64,000 nucleotides of DNA from Cobetia sp. L2A1 (GCF_009796845.1 NZ_CP047025.1:1240001-1304000), one strand, 5' to 3'; shown: positions 35,119-45,236, counted from the first letter of the stretch. The notes: generated by a model from the sequence alone, not told the origin. Program-made: numbers and translations.

Positions 35119-35949
35119 TCAGCGACGCTTGCGCTGTCCACGTATTTCAAGTTGTGACAGCCAGCGATCAACCTCAGTCGACTTGGGGGAGCTGTCGCAA
35201 TAGATGGCCAGAAATTGACGCCAATCGTCTTGCTGCCAGCAAGTGAGGCGGCGCCACAGCACATAGAGGTCACGCAGACATTCGTGACGGCGCAGCACGA
35301 AGCGCCGCGTTTTCTCAAGATCAATGATGACAGCGTCCATCTGTTGCCGGGCGTCAGTGAAGGTATCCGGGCGGTTGAGGAATAGATGTTTTGGAAACAG
35401 GCAGCCATGCATCATGCCGGCCTGGTGTATCTGGCGGACCAGACGGGCGCTGGCTGTGATGACTTGTCTTCGATACTCATCGTCAAGCTCTGGCCACCGG
35501 ACATGCCATGAGTCGAGATCGTCGCGGTTGGTCAGGTCAAAGGTGATCAGGATGGCGCGCCAGTGCTTGCCCTGTTTGCGCTCGCCGTACCATCCCGCCT
35601 CAACCGAAGGGATTCCCAGGGAGTGATAGCGGCGAATGGCGCGCCATTCACGCGAAAAGGTGGGTTCTCCCAGTGGGCGTACTACGCTACGTGCCAAGTG
35701 GTTGGTCTGCCGCTTGAGATATAGTCGGTGACGCTGCCCCTTTTCATCCTCCAGTGTCAGTAGCGAGACAGTCGAGACACCGCCACGTTCCCGGTTGGGG
35801 ATATCGACGTTCTCGGCGGCCACTTGCCAGAGATGTTCGAAGCTATTGAGTTCATGGCGCGCCAATAACTTGGCAAGCTCAGATTCACAGTAATCGGCGT
35901 GCCCGCGCGGTGGATTCGCGCTGGGGCTGAGAGCAGGAAGTTGAGTCAT
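35119..35949 (-). CDS. InaA/WaaP-type lipopolysaccharide kinase family protein
   Basis: A 276-aa cytosolic protein with a protein-kinase-like fold: YLKRQTNH gives the ATP-binding lysine, then REWRAIRRYHSLGIPSVEAGW and the catalytic-loop region MMHGCLFPKHLFL followed by VIIDLEKTRR. The loop has HGCLxxxH instead of the HxDL of active kinases, which is common in InaA members. InaA responds to acid and to weak-acid stress; phosphorylation of LPS core is possible but unproven. Confidence 0.87.
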   Translation of the reverse strand: MTQLPALSPSANPPRGHADYCESELAKLLARHELNSFEHLWQVAAENVDIPNRERGGVSTVSLLTLEDEKGQRHRLYLKRQTNHLARSVVRPLGEPTFSREWRAIRRYHSLGIPSVEAGWYGERKQGKHWRAILITFDLTNRDDLDSWHVRWPELDDEYRRQVITASARLVRQIHQAGMMHGCLFPKHLFLNRPDTFTDARQQMDAVIIDLEKTRRFVLRRHECLRDLYVLWRRLTCWQQDDWRQFLAIYCDSSPKSTEVDRWLSQLEIRGQRKRR

Positions 35950-36410
35950 GGGTAGTATTCACAAGCCAGGAAGACAATGTGTTGGAGGGGTAGCATTCCC
36001 TGCGCTCCTCCAACAATGAAGCGCCATCATAGTTAGCCTGCTGGAGAAGGGGTAGTCAGCGCCAGGGCAAAGTTGAGTTGCTGGGCAGGTAAAACCTGCA
36101 AGTGAGTGTGGTCGATGGTCGCAGTAGTGACGTATATGCGCATGTATGCATGTGATATTCATGACGATAATGATCAGCTGTCATGCGACGTATGGCGTAG
36201 TGGGGCTGACGAGGGGGGGCATGTGCACATCACACTGCGACAACCTGCCATCTGGAGCACAGCGTGGGAGTGTTGAAAATAGCGCCCAAGGTTCTAGCAC
36301 CTGTGTGCTTGCCGGCGAGAGACGGGCCTGATGTGACTTTCCCGTCTGCGGTGGCAAGTGCATGTAGTGACGGCAGTTTGACCGTCCGCCTTATCGCAAA
36401 GGGGTAAGAC
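35950..36410. other. Intergenic region upstream of the cyd operon
   Basis: About 460 nt between divergent genes, holding the cydA leader and the InaA promoter. I searched for an FNR-type palindrome and saw none. No terminator or small gene was supported. Confidence 0.4.
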
Positions 36411-38012
36411 ATGATCTCCGATACTGTTGTGGAGCTGTCGCGGTTCCAGTTTGGCATGACCGTGCTCTATCACTTCCTGTTCGTACCACTGACCATCGGC
36501 ATGGCCTTCCTTCTGGCCATCATGGAATCCCTGTATGTCATGACCGGCAAGCAGGTCTACCAGGACATGACCAAGTTCTGGGGCAAGCTGTTCGGCATCA
36601 ACTTTGCTCTTGGCGTGGCCACGGGTCTGACGATGGAATTCCAGTTCGGAACCAACTGGGCCTATTACTCGCATTATGTGGGTGACATCTTCGGTGCGCC
36701 GCTGGCGATCGAGGGGCTGGTCGCCTTCTTCCTGGAATCCACCTTCGTTGGCCTGTTCTTCTTCGGGTGGGACCGACTGACCAAGCATCAGCACCTGATG
36801 GTGACCTGGTTGGTGGCCTTTGGCTCCAACTTCTCTGCGTTGTGGATCTTGATTGCCAACGGCTGGATGCAGAATCCGGTCGGTGCGGAATTCAATTTCG
36901 AAACCATGCGTATGGAGCTGACCAGCTTTTCTGAGGTGGTTTTCAATCCGGTCGCACAGGCCAAGTTCGTGCACACCGTATCAGCGGGCTATGTGACTGG
37001 CGCCATGTTCGTGCTCGGCATCAGTGCTTTCTATCTGCTGAAAGGGCGTGATCTCGGCTTTGCCAAGCGCAGCTTCGCCATCGCCGCCGCCTTTGGTCTC
37101 TTCTCGGTCGCATCCGTCATCGTGCTGGGGGATGAGTCCGGTTACGAGGTCGGTGATGTCCAGAAGGCCAAGATGGCGGCCATCGAAGCGATGTGGGAGA
37201 CCGAGCCTGCGCCAGCTTCCTTCACGCTGATTGGTCTGCCCAATGAGGAGACTCAGCACACGGACTACGGCATTCATATCCCGTACTTGATGGGATTGAT
37301 TGGCACACGCTCACTGGATACTGAAATTCCGGGCATCAAGGAGCTCAAGGCCGAGCACCGTGTGCGTATCGTCAATGGCATGAAAGCCTACGATCTACTC
37401 GATCAGCTGCGTGGTGGTCAGGATGATATCGTGACCCGCAAGGCCTTCGATGCCGTCAAGGATGATCTGGGTTACGGCATGTTGCTCAAGCGTTACGTCG
37501 AGACACCATCTGATGCGACACCTGAGATGATTGACAAGGCAACTGATGACTCCATTCCGTCTGTCGCCCCGATGTTCTTCTCGTTCCGCATCATGGTGGC
37601 GTGTGGCATGGCCATGCTGTTGATCTTCATCGGCGCCGTCTGGATGACTGCCAAGCAACGCTTTGACGTGCGGCCGTTCCTGTGGATCTGCCTGCTGTCC
37701 ATTCCGTTGCCGTTCATTGCCGTGGAAACTGGCTGGTTCGTGGCAGAGTTTGGTCGTCAGCCGTGGGCGGTCGGGGAAATCCTGCCCACCTTCATGGCGG
37801 CCTCCAGTCTGGAAGAGTCTGACCTGTGGTGGTCCATTGGTGGCTTCATCGTCTTCTATAGCGTGTTCTTCGTGATCGAGATGTGGCTGATGTTCCACTT
37901 CGCACGCAAGGGACCCTCTTCACTGCATACCGGCCGCTATCACTTCGAGCGCGATGCCGTTGCTGCTGATGATGGCATGTCGCTCAATCCGTCGCTGTCA
38001 TTCAAGGAGTAA
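36411..38012 (+). CDS. cydA: Cytochrome bd ubiquinol oxidase subunit I
   Basis: A 533-aa inner membrane subunit that carries hemes b558, b595 and d and oxidises quinol at low oxygen. The N-terminus [21 protein letters not shown] with the axial His, the long Q-loop (about 250-380, E. coli type), [12 protein letters not shown] with a further His, and [13 protein letters not shown] are all diagnostic. AAAGGGG precedes the ATG. cydB follows after 6 nt; cydX and ybgE complete the operon. Confidence 0.97.
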   Translation: MISDTVVELSRFQFGMTVLYHFLFVPLTIGMAFLLAIMESLYVMTGKQVYQDMTKFWGKLFGINFALGVATGLTMEFQFGTNWAYYSHYVGDIFGAPLAIEGLVAFFLESTFVGLFFFGWDRLTKHQHLMVTWLVAFGSNFSALWILIANGWMQNPVGAEFNFETMRMELTSFSEVVFNPVAQAKFVHTVSAGYVTGAMFVLGISAFYLLKGRDLGFAKRSFAIAAAFGLFSVASVIVLGDESGYEVGDVQKAKMAAIEAMWETEPAPASFTLIGLPNEETQHTDYGIHIPYLMGLIGTRSLDTEIPGIKELKAEHRVRIVNGMKAYDLLDQLRGGQDDIVTRKAFDAVKDDLGYGMLLKRYVETPSDATPEMIDKATDDSIPSVAPMFFSFRIMVACGMAMLLIFIGAVWMTAKQRFDVRPFLWICLLSIPLPFIAVETGWFVAEFGRQPWAVGEILPTFMAASSLEESDLWWSIGGFIVFYSVFFVIEMWLMFHFARKGPSSLHTGRYHFERDAVAADDGMSLNPSLSFKE

Positions 38013-38018
38013 GGAACC

Positions 38019-39152
38019 ATGTGGGATTATGAAATCCTCAAGCTGTTCTGGTGGGTGGCGGTTGGCCTGTTGTTGATCGGCTTTGTCATCACCGATGGCA
38101 TGGACATGGGCGCGGCGATGATGATGCCGTTGGTCAGCCGCAGTGACAGCGAACGTCGTGTGGTTATCAATACCCTCGCACCGCACTGGGACGGCAATCA
38201 GGTCTGGTTGGTGACAGCCATCGGGGCGGTGTTTGCCGTCTGGCCGGTGGTGTATGGCGCCGTGTTCTCCAGCTTCTACTTCGCGATGCTGACCATTCTG
38301 TTCTCACTGTTCTTCCGCCCGCTGGGCTTTGATTATCGCTCCAAACTCGAGAACACCCAGTGGCGTGCCTGGTGGGACCGCGGCATTGTCGCCGGGAGTC
38401 TGATTCCGACTGCGTTCTTCGGGCTTATCTTCGGTAACTTGCTGCAGGGTATTCCGCTGGAAGTCGATCAGTACATGCGCGCCAGCTATGCCGGAAGTTA
38501 TCTGGGCCTGTTCAATCCATTCGCCTTGCTGTGTGCTGCGCTGTCGATATGCATGGTAATGCTGCATGGTGGTACCTGGCTGGTGGCACGCGCCGATGAT
38601 GTCATCGCGGCACGTAGTGCGCGTCTGGTGCAGCCGTTGGGACTGTTGACTCTGGGCCTGTTCGGGTTGGGCGGTTTGTGGGTGTGGTTGTCAGGCATGG
38701 GCTACGGTATCGAGCAGATGGGCGATACCGGTAGCGCACTCCAGTTGCTCGACAAGCAGGTCGGGCCGGGTAGCTGGCTGGACGTTTACAGCAAAGAGCC
38801 GCTGACACTACTGGCACCCGCCAGTGCCGTCGTGGGCGTACTGGCAGCGATGCTGCTGGCAGCCAAGCGCAAGGGGGGCGCCGCCTTCACGGCAAGCTCT
38901 CTGGGCACCGGTGGCGTCGTAGCCACTGCAGGCATCAGCATGTTCCCGTTCATCGTGCCGTCCTCGCGCATGGGAGAGGCCAGCCTTACGCTGTGGGATG
39001 CTGTCTCCAGCGAGCTGACGCTCTCCATCGTCACCGTGGCTGGGGTGGTGATGGTACCGACCATCATTCTCTATACCACCTGGTGTTACGTGAAGATGTG
39101 GCGTCGTGTGACGGTCGGTCATATCGAGGAGAGCGGGCACAGCCTTTATTGA
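38019..39152 (+). CDS. cydB: Cytochrome bd ubiquinol oxidase subunit II
   Basis: A 377-aa membrane subunit that pairs with CydA. The start (YEILKLFWWVAVGLLLIGFV, TDGMDMG) and the NQVWLVTAIGAVFAVWP stretch are characteristic, with about eight transmembrane segments. The acidic TDGxDxG motif belongs to the proton path. AAGGAG precedes the ATG. Confidence 0.97.
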   Translation: MWDYEILKLFWWVAVGLLLIGFVITDGMDMGAAMMMPLVSRSDSERRVVINTLAPHWDGNQVWLVTAIGAVFAVWPVVYGAVFSSFYFAMLTILFSLFFRPLGFDYRSKLENTQWRAWWDRGIVAGSLIPTAFFGLIFGNLLQGIPLEVDQYMRASYAGSYLGLFNPFALLCAALSICMVMLHGGTWLVARADDVIAARSARLVQPLGLLTLGLFGLGGLWVWLSGMGYGIEQMGDTGSALQLLDKQVGPGSWLDVYSKEPLTLLAPASAVVGVLAAMLLAAKRKGGAAFTASSLGTGGVVATAGISMFPFIVPSSRMGEASLTLWDAVSSELTLSIVTVAGVVMVPTIILYTTWCYVKMWRRVTVGHIEESGHSLY

Positions 39153-39281
39153 GCCGTTGTCGCTCGAGTCGAAAACTGAGCCGCGCTCATCTGGCCGTCC
39201 TCAACAGGCGCGCCAGTCGTGAGAAGCAGTATCCTGACAAGTAACAGGCGAGGGCAGTGCCCTCGCCGGGAGACAACGATC

Positions 39282-39383
39282 ATGTGGTATTTCGCCTGGA
39301 TTCTCGGTGTCCTGCTCGCCTGCTTCGCAGGCATCATCAACGCCTTATGGCTTGAGCAGACTCACACCTTTGACGATGATTGA
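39282..39383 (+). CDS. cydX: Cytochrome bd oxidase small subunit CydX
   Basis: A 33-aa single-span membrane protein starting MWYFAWILGVLLACFAGI, followed by the conserved N-A-LW-E stretch and an acidic tail. CydX is needed for stable, active cytochrome bd. It lies 129 nt after cydB, with GGGAGA 9 nt before the ATG. It is short enough to be missed by many gene callers. Confidence 0.94.
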   Translation: MWYFAWILGVLLACFAGIINALWLEQTHTFDDD

Positions 39384-39484
39384 AGAGAGTGTCGTCTGGC
39401 GGCATGCTGGAGAATGAGCATGTCGCCGTCATGCCGAGCATCGTTGTCGCGATGACTCGGCCACAAGACAAGGGAGAGCGTACG

Positions 39485-39787
39485 ATGTCACGACCCTGGT
39501 ATGCTTCACGTCCTCCGGCCTGGAGCCGAACACGGCCTGCACATCTGGCTTCGTTGATACTGGCGTCGCTAGTATCGGTCTGGATGCTGCTGGGGCCTGA
39601 TGCCATTGCATCAATGGCGACCGGGCCGCGCTACGTGATGCTGCTGATCGCCCTATGGGGCCTAGGTGCTGGCTTCACGCATGGTGTTGGACTCGTGCCA
39701 CACCATCCGCGGCGCGCCTGGCTCCTGGGCGCTCCACTGAGCTGGTGTCTGTTGATCATCACGCTGATCGCACTCAGCATGAGTTGA
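39485..39787 (+). CDS. ybgE: YbgE family cyd operon protein
   Basis: A 100-aa inner membrane protein with about three transmembrane segments. The motif GFTHGVGLVPHHPRRAWLLG and the place after cydABX identify YbgE/CydE. Its role in cytochrome bd assembly is unclear. I chose ATG 39485 because GGGAGAG precedes it; the upstream in-frame ATGs lack one. A strong terminator follows. Confidence 0.87.
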   Translation: MSRPWYASRPPAWSRTRPAHLASLILASLVSVWMLLGPDAIASMATGPRYVMLLIALWGLGAGFTHGVGLVPHHPRRAWLLGAPLSWCLLIITLIALSMS

Positions 39788-39922
39788 CGCACACAGGCCG
39801 CATGGTACTGCTGATGCCGCTGCCATATTGGTGAGGTGGACGGGCGTCATGGCTCCGTAGCAACGTCGAGGTAAGTATCGACGTAATGTCACCCACGTAA
39901 TGGCATCGTATTCGTATTACCC

Positions 39923-39959
39923 CACACAAAGGGCCGTCAATATGACGGCCCTTTGTGTG
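39923..39959. terminator. Rho-independent terminator of the cyd operon
   Basis: A perfect 17-bp stem (39923-39939 with 39943-39959), core GGGCCGTCA, loop ATA, flanked by A- and T-rich ends. It lies 135 nt past ybgE. Confidence 0.9.
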
Positions 39960-40569
39960 TCTGGACTCGACAGATAATATCCTGCCGATCGGAGATCATC
40001 TCGCCAGTCTGAATATTGCCAGAGTGCAATAGTGCTTTACTTGACCTTGACTCTCGCCCTATAACGCCAGTGGCTAATACGTCATTGTGGCGCCTGTTCA
40101 TGCAACATTACCGCATGTTTGGCATTGCCATTACGCAGGCTATCCCGCTTTTTGCTATCAGTGTCTTTGTCTGACTGGCCGCAAGTGACCTGTCTAGCCC
40201 CACTATGGCGTACTGTGATTGATGTATTTCTATGGCGTCATCTTTGTCAGCGCTGGTAGTTCATGCGTTCGCACGCCTACTATTACCCTGTTGGAAAGCA
40301 CTGCCTTGAAAAATACTGATCTTGCAAAACGATTGGGTGAAAAGGAGTGGCTGAGGAGAAAGCGAGCGTATGAGAAGCGGACTTTCAACAATGTCTGTAA
40401 ATAGAGACAGATAAAGAGTGACGGTGAACAAATGCTCTGAGATAGTCTGGCGATAGACATCCGTCAATACCTGATTCGTGCCGATAGTGACATATCATCG
40501 GTCATTCACCCTTGTCATGAAGCAGGCCCCTTGCAGGTGATTCGGGTCTTTTTCATGGAGGAGAAAGAT
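39960..40569. other. Intergenic region before the glycosyltransferase cluster
   Basis: About 610 nt, visibly AT-rich in its middle (40,200-40,450). A 61-codon plus frame at 40219 has no recognisable product and no ribosome binding site. It is expected to hold the gtrB promoter, which I could not place with confidence. Confidence 0.4.
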
Positions 40570-41688
40570 ATGCGATCTCCCGCTGATTCACCCCGTGCGC
40601 AGACTGATAATGATCGGGTAGTACCGTCTGCAGCGTACATACCCCGTGACATGACACGTCGCCAGTCAGGGGACTGGATGCTGTCCTTGGTAGTGCCGGT
40701 GATGAACGAAGAAGACACGATCAGCCTGTTTCTTGAGGCAATCGAGAAAACGCTAGGACATCAGGTGCCACACCTGGAAATTCTGTTCGTCGATGATGGT
40801 TCAAGTGATGGCACTCTTGCGTGTCTGGAGGCTGCGGTCGCGAGTGATTCACGGGTGCGCTATCTGAGCCTGACACGTAATTTCGGCAAGGAAGCCGCGA
40901 TGAGTGCGGGTATCGAGCAAGCGCGTGGTGATGCCGTCGTACCGATGGATGTTGATCTGCAAGATCCGCCCGAGGTGATTATCGACTTCATCGCGCAGTG
41001 GCAGGCCGGTTATGACATGGTTTATGGCGTACGAGCTGCCCGCAATGAAGATACTGCTACCAAGCGCCAGACGGCAGGGCTGTTCTATCGCGTCTTCAAT
41101 CGCGTGACCTACACCGAGATTCCGCGTGATGCGGGGGATTTTCGCCTGCTGGATCGCCGAGTCGTGGAAGCGTTGCGCCGCTTGCCAGAGCGTAACCGCT
41201 TCATGAAAGGCCTGTTCTCCTGGCCGGGCTATCGTTCTGTGGGGGTGACTTACCAGCGCCCAGCGCGCGCAGCAGGTATCACCAAGTTCAATTACTGGAA
41301 GCTGTGGAACTTCGCTCTCGATGGCGTGGTGAGCTTTTCCACCTGGCCGCTACGTGTCTGGACGTATCTGGGCGTTGGCGTCGCCGGTCTGGCGTTCCTC
41401 TATATCCTCGTCATTATCAGCAAGACCGTATTCTTTGGTATTGATGCGCCGGGGTATGCCTCCTTGATGATTGCGGTGCTGTTCTTCGGTGGTATGCAAC
41501 TGATCTCCATCGGGGTACTGGGGGAATACCTCGGTCGCCTGTTCATGGAGACCAAGCAGCGGCCTCTGTATCTGATTGATCACGACAGCTTGCATGACAG
41601 CCCGTCATCAGCAAGCTCGGTAGATCGTGGACTCGATAGTGGCTTGAGCACCGCACGCGTTGTACGAGGTGTGCACCGTGAGCGCTGA
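40570..41688 (+). CDS. gtrB: GtrB-like bactoprenol glycosyltransferase (GT2)
   Basis: A 372-aa protein. A cytosolic family 2 glycosyltransferase domain (SLVVPVMNEEDTISLF, EILFVDDGSSDGT, VPMDVDLQDPPEVI with the DxD-type acidic pair) is followed by two C-terminal transmembrane segments (about 275-340). Such enzymes load a sugar from a nucleotide donor onto undecaprenyl phosphate. ATG 40570 is chosen because GGAGGAGAAAGAT precedes it. It overlaps gtrA by 11 nt. Confidence 0.9.
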   Translation: MRSPADSPRAQTDNDRVVPSAAYIPRDMTRRQSGDWMLSLVVPVMNEEDTISLFLEAIEKTLGHQVPHLEILFVDDGSSDGTLACLEAAVASDSRVRYLSLTRNFGKEAAMSAGIEQARGDAVVPMDVDLQDPPEVIIDFIAQWQAGYDMVYGVRAARNEDTATKRQTAGLFYRVFNRVTYTEIPRDAGDFRLLDRRVVEALRRLPERNRFMKGLFSWPGYRSVGVTYQRPARAAGITKFNYWKLWNFALDGVVSFSTWPLRVWTYLGVGVAGLAFLYILVIISKTVFFGIDAPGYASLMIAVLFFGGMQLISIGVLGEYLGRLFMETKQRPLYLIDHDSLHDSPSSASSVDRGLDSGLSTARVVRGVHRER

Positions 41689-42121
41689 ACATGACGCCAA
41701 GTCTGAGGTGACTGACTCGACTCCTCCTGTCAGTCAGCGCGCCAAGCAAGAGGCGGGGACTGCTACGCGCTTCGGGCTGGTGGGGCTGGCGGCGACAGGT
41801 GTCCACCTTGCGGTCGCGGCAGCCATGTTGGCGCTTTGGCCTGGACTGAATGAATTCATCGCCAATATCGTCGCCTTTTGTGTGGCCTTTCAAGTATCAC
41901 TTGTCGGGCATCAGCGCCTGACATTCAAGCGTAAAGGGAGTGCCTGGCGCTTTGCATTGGTCGCGGCGGTGGGCTTTGCACTCAATAACGGCTTGCTGGC
42001 GATCCTGGTGCGCGGTCTTGATATTTCCGGCTTCATGGCCATTGCAATTGCGACGTTATCAGTCCCGATCGTGACCTATTTGGCCTCAAGACTGTGGGCC
42101 TTCAAGGAAGAGCATGCATGA
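41678..42121 (+). CDS. gtrA: GtrA family flippase
   Basis: A 147-aa inner membrane protein with four transmembrane segments of the GtrA family. The typical elements are RFGLVGLAATGVHLAVAAA, VAFCVAFQVSLVGHQRLTF and SRLWAFKE at the C-terminus. GtrA turns undecaprenyl-phosphate-linked sugar to the periplasm. The likely start is GTG 41678, with GAGGTG 6 nt before it. It overlaps gtrB and, by ATGA, the next gene. Confidence 0.88.
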   Translation: MSAEHDAKSEVTDSTPPVSQRAKQEAGTATRFGLVGLAATGVHLAVAAAMLALWPGLNEFIANIVAFCVAFQVSLVGHQRLTFKRKGSAWRFALVAAVGFALNNGLLAILVRGLDISGFMAIAIATLSVPIVTYLASRLWAFKEEHA

Positions 42122-43317
42122 ATGACATTGTGACCGCGGCGGGCAGCGCGACTGTCACCGGCAGATTGGGGCGCTTTTCTGCTCAGACTCCCAGTCCAGA
42201 AGTCGCGTTGGAGAGAGGCAAGGCCGCGCGCATTCCCTGGCTACATATTCTGTTGGCGCTGATCGTCACGCGGGGCGTGTGGCTCGCTATTGCGGTCTAC
42301 GGTGATCAGAGCTACTTGCATGCCATGGCCCAGTTCGACGGCAGCTGGTTCAAGGGCATCACCACGCGTGGCTATGATATTCAGGCACAGGGGCTGAGCG
42401 ATGGTGATGCCGGTAACTGGGCCTTCTTCCCGTTGTATCCTGCGCTGTTATGGTTGGTGACCCTGGGCGGGCAGCTCAATCCCGATCTGATGGGCGTACT
42501 GCTGAGTAATGCGCTGCTGGTCGTGGCGCTAGGACTGGGATGTCGTTATCTGGCAATCACGCGCCCCGGCGCCTCGATGCTGTTGTTTGTGTGGCTGACG
42601 GCCAGCATGCCTTACAGCTTTTACTTCAGTGCTGTCTATTCCGAGACGTTGTTTTGGTTGCTGTGTTTTGCGTCGCTGATCGACTGGCGCTGTCAGCGCA
42701 CCGGTCGCGTGATGCTATGGACGCTTCTGTTGTCGCTGACACGTGCAACAGGGGTGTTCTGGGTGATCGCAATGGGCATCGAGCTGCTGGTGCGTTTGCG
42801 TCTGTCCGCCTTCGGCGAACTGTGGCGTCGTCCGGACTGGCTGCTGATCGGCGTGATGGGGCCATTGGGGCTGTTCCTGTTCATGGCAGTGCTCTATTAC
42901 CAGACCGGCGACGCACTGGCCTTCAGCCACGTGCAGATTTCGTGGGGCCGTGAAATGGGCAATCCCTTTGCGAATCTCGTTGAAGGGCTGAGCTACTGGC
43001 TGACGGCACCGGAGACTTTGCGTCCCGCCTGGCAGGCCAGCATGGCAGCAGTCGGCATTGGGTTGATCGGCTGGTTAGGGGTGCAGCGCCGCTGGCTTGA
43101 GATGGGGCTGGCGGGCTTTACCTTGTTCGTGCCACTGGCAACGGGGCTTGATGCGATACCGCGCTACATGATTGGCATGCCGGTGTTTGTGCTGGCGCTC
43201 CATGATCTGCTGTCACGTGTGCCACGTTTCTGGTCGTGGACGTGTGTGGTGCTGGGTGCGCTCTTCAATCTGTGGCTGGTGGAGAACTGGTATGACGCAG
43301 CATTCTGGCTTGTCTGA
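42118..43317 (+). CDS. PIG-V-like mannosyltransferase family membrane protein
   Basis: A 399-aa membrane protein with about ten transmembrane segments. It has the polyprenol-dependent, GT-C type pattern: FDGSWFKGITTRGYD in the first periplasmic loop, FFPLYPALLWL, and SFYFSAVYSETLFWLL. These are seen in bacterial PIG-V-like mannosyltransferases. With GtrA and GtrB next to it, it probably uses the flipped lipid-linked sugar. Acceptor unknown. AAGGAAGAG precedes ATG 42118. Confidence 0.82.
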   Translation: MNDIVTAAGSATVTGRLGRFSAQTPSPEVALERGKAARIPWLHILLALIVTRGVWLAIAVYGDQSYLHAMAQFDGSWFKGITTRGYDIQAQGLSDGDAGNWAFFPLYPALLWLVTLGGQLNPDLMGVLLSNALLVVALGLGCRYLAITRPGASMLLFVWLTASMPYSFYFSAVYSETLFWLLCFASLIDWRCQRTGRVMLWTLLLSLTRATGVFWVIAMGIELLVRLRLSAFGELWRRPDWLLIGVMGPLGLFLFMAVLYYQTGDALAFSHVQISWGREMGNPFANLVEGLSYWLTAPETLRPAWQASMAAVGIGLIGWLGVQRRWLEMGLAGFTLFVPLATGLDAIPRYMIGMPVFVLALHDLLSRVPRFWSWTCVVLGALFNLWLVENWYDAAFWLV

Positions 43318-44011
43318 TCAGCGCGCTGAGGCGCTCTATGCTGCGCCGCGTGTAACTCACCGGCATCGCCCCTGGCTGCTGTTGGCAACAGCTCTCGTAC
43401 TGGCATTTGAGCTGTCGATGTTGTGGTTGGCACGTGATCCGCAGGTGGATGACCATTATCGGCGCTATTTCATTGATCACGCTACGACCTGTTATCGCCC
43501 CATGGGCGAGGTGCCGGTGCTTGAGATAGGCAAGACCTATCCGGTCCGCAAGGGTGAGGTGCTGGGTAACTGTGCTGTGCTGTGGGCCGGGTTCTACTCA
43601 CCCAAGGAGGATCGCGCGGTCAGCGCTCGACTGTCGGACGTGACACTACGGCTGAAGGTTGAGCCGGGTCTTGCTCAGTCTGTGGTGGTCGGGATGGACC
43701 TTTCGCGCTTCCCGGATGTTGCCAAGGCATTGCTTGTCGAGGTCGTCGTCAAGGACATCCTGCTGGCGCGTTGGCCGGTCGGGGGAAGTGGCGAGCGCTT
43801 CGAGGTCGAGATACCCGAGCGGCTGTTCGCGAGTGATGGCAGTGTCAGTATTACGCTCAAAGGGCCGCCGCCCATCGCACCAAGAGATGTCGGGATCAGC
43901 GGCAACAAGTTCCCGATTGGCCTGCGACTGGATGCTATCGCGCTGCGCACTCGTCTTTCCAGTCCTGCTGCGACGTCGAGAGAGGCCACATCGACACCGG
44001 CCAGCGAATAG
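43292..44011 (+). CDS. Membrane-anchored protein of the glycosyltransferase cluster
   Basis: A 239-aa protein with one N-terminal transmembrane segment (WLLLATALVLAFELSMLWLA) and a soluble, presumably periplasmic domain that I do not recognise. The domain is beta-rich and ends in a Ser/Thr/Ala tail. ATG 43292 overlaps the previous gene by 26 nt and follows GGAG by 7 nt. By its place it may support the transferase; that is inference only. Confidence 0.65.
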   Translation: MTQHSGLSDQRAEALYAAPRVTHRHRPWLLLATALVLAFELSMLWLARDPQVDDHYRRYFIDHATTCYRPMGEVPVLEIGKTYPVRKGEVLGNCAVLWAGFYSPKEDRAVSARLSDVTLRLKVEPGLAQSVVVGMDLSRFPDVAKALLVEVVVKDILLARWPVGGSGERFEVEIPERLFASDGSVSITLKGPPPIAPRDVGISGNKFPIGLRLDAIALRTRLSSPAATSREATSTPASE

Positions 44012-44248
44012 GTATCACTGGCTTGTGGGCAGGTCTGTTCATTCAACACCTGCTCATTCAATACCGGTTTGTGCAAGAGATGGTCAGACTCGCTGCGGTC
44101 GGGTAGATTGTGCGCGTCAATCGCGTCTGCTTTCGCAAGTTAGCGCCTGTTCAGTCAATGCAGTCCTGGGTGACAAGGGCTGCATGGTCATTAAAAAAAG
44201 CGTCCGGCAGGCAGATGCTGCCTGATGAAGGACGCTCAAGGAGTCGTT

Positions 44249-45088
44249 GTGGAACTTTTGAATGCCATTCCCATGGAAACCAATCAGTTGTTCGAATTGG
44301 CATTGCTGTGGGGCGGAACCTTGTTGTCAGCACTGGCAGTGCTGGTGTTTGGTATGTGGGTGGCCAAGCGCCTGACCCAGTGGGTGACATCGCTGCTGCA
44401 GCGTAAAAGCATGGATGAGGCGGCGGCGGGTTTTGTCGGTCAAATCGCCTACGCCATCCTCGTGGTGATGGTGCTGTTGACCGCACTGGATCAGCTCGGG
44501 GTGGATACCACCTCCATGATTGCGGCGCTGGGTGCCGCGGGTCTGGCCATTGGCCTGGCGTTGCAAAGTTCGCTGTCCAATCTGGCCTCCGGTTTCTTGC
44601 TGGTCACGCTGCGTCCGTTCAAGAAGGGCGACTATGTCGAAGCGGCCGGTACCTCCGGCAGTGTCGATCAGATCACCATGTTGCAGACACGGCTGGTGAC
44701 GCCGGACAACCGCAAGGTGACCGTGCCGAACTCCAGCGTGATGTCCAACACCATCACCAACTTCTCCGCCTTGCCGACGCGTCGTCTGGATCTGGTCGTG
44801 GGGGTCAGCTATGACGACGATATTCGCAAGGTCAAGGCTGTGCTCGAAGAACTGGTGGCCGGCGATGAGCGCATCATGAAAGAGCCGTCACACCTGATCG
44901 CCGTGGCAGAATTGGCCGATAGTTCGGTCAATTTCAATTTCCGCATGTGGTGCCAGGCATCTGACTACTGGAAGCTGAAGTGGGACATGAACGAGCGCAT
45001 CAAGCTGACCTTCGATGAGCGCGGTATCAGCATTCCCTATCCGCAACGTGATGTGCATATTCATCACGCGAGCGCTGCTGGCGAGTAA
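44249..45088 (+). CDS. MscS family small-conductance mechanosensitive channel
   Basis: A 279-aa inner membrane channel that opens on hypo-osmotic shock. The pore helix reads GLAIGLALQSSLSNLASGFLL, close to the MscS TM3, followed by the beta domain (FKKGDYVEAAGTSGSVDQI, VTVPNSSVMSNTITNFS) and the alpha-beta C-domain. GTG 44249 with AAGGAG 5 nt before it is a better start than the ATG at 44225, which lacks a ribosome binding site. The gene splits the glycosyltransferase cluster. Confidence 0.9.
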   Translation: MELLNAIPMETNQLFELALLWGGTLLSALAVLVFGMWVAKRLTQWVTSLLQRKSMDEAAAGFVGQIAYAILVVMVLLTALDQLGVDTTSMIAALGAAGLAIGLALQSSLSNLASGFLLVTLRPFKKGDYVEAAGTSGSVDQITMLQTRLVTPDNRKVTVPNSSVMSNTITNFSALPTRRLDLVVGVSYDDDIRKVKAVLEELVAGDERIMKEPSHLIAVAELADSSVNFNFRMWCQASDYWKLKWDMNERIKLTFDERGISIPYPQRDVHIHHASAAGE

Positions 45089-45141
45089 TGTTATTTGTCG
45101 TGTTGTCATCATCGTTTCAGCAGTTCTGGGACGAATGATTG

Positions 45142-45169
45142 AAAAACGCCACCTTTGGGTGGCGTTTTT
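45142..45169 (+). terminator. Rho-independent terminator after mscS
   Basis: AAAAACGCCACC (45142-45153), loop TTTG, GGTGGCGTTTTT (45158-45169), then two further T. Confidence 0.95.
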
Positions 45170-45236
45170 TTGTGCCTCAATTGGTTACTCTCAAGCAAGG
45201 TTCGGTTCATGACCCTCTGATCGGGAGTGTTGTCTC

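Noticed and set aside
35950..36410. FNR-type control of cydA
   Set aside because: No TTGATNNNNATCAA-like site was found in the upstream region, although such control would be expected from other bacteria.
40219..40404. 61-codon plus frame upstream of gtrB
   Set aside because: No ribosome binding site and no family resemblance; it lies in an AT-rich intergenic region.
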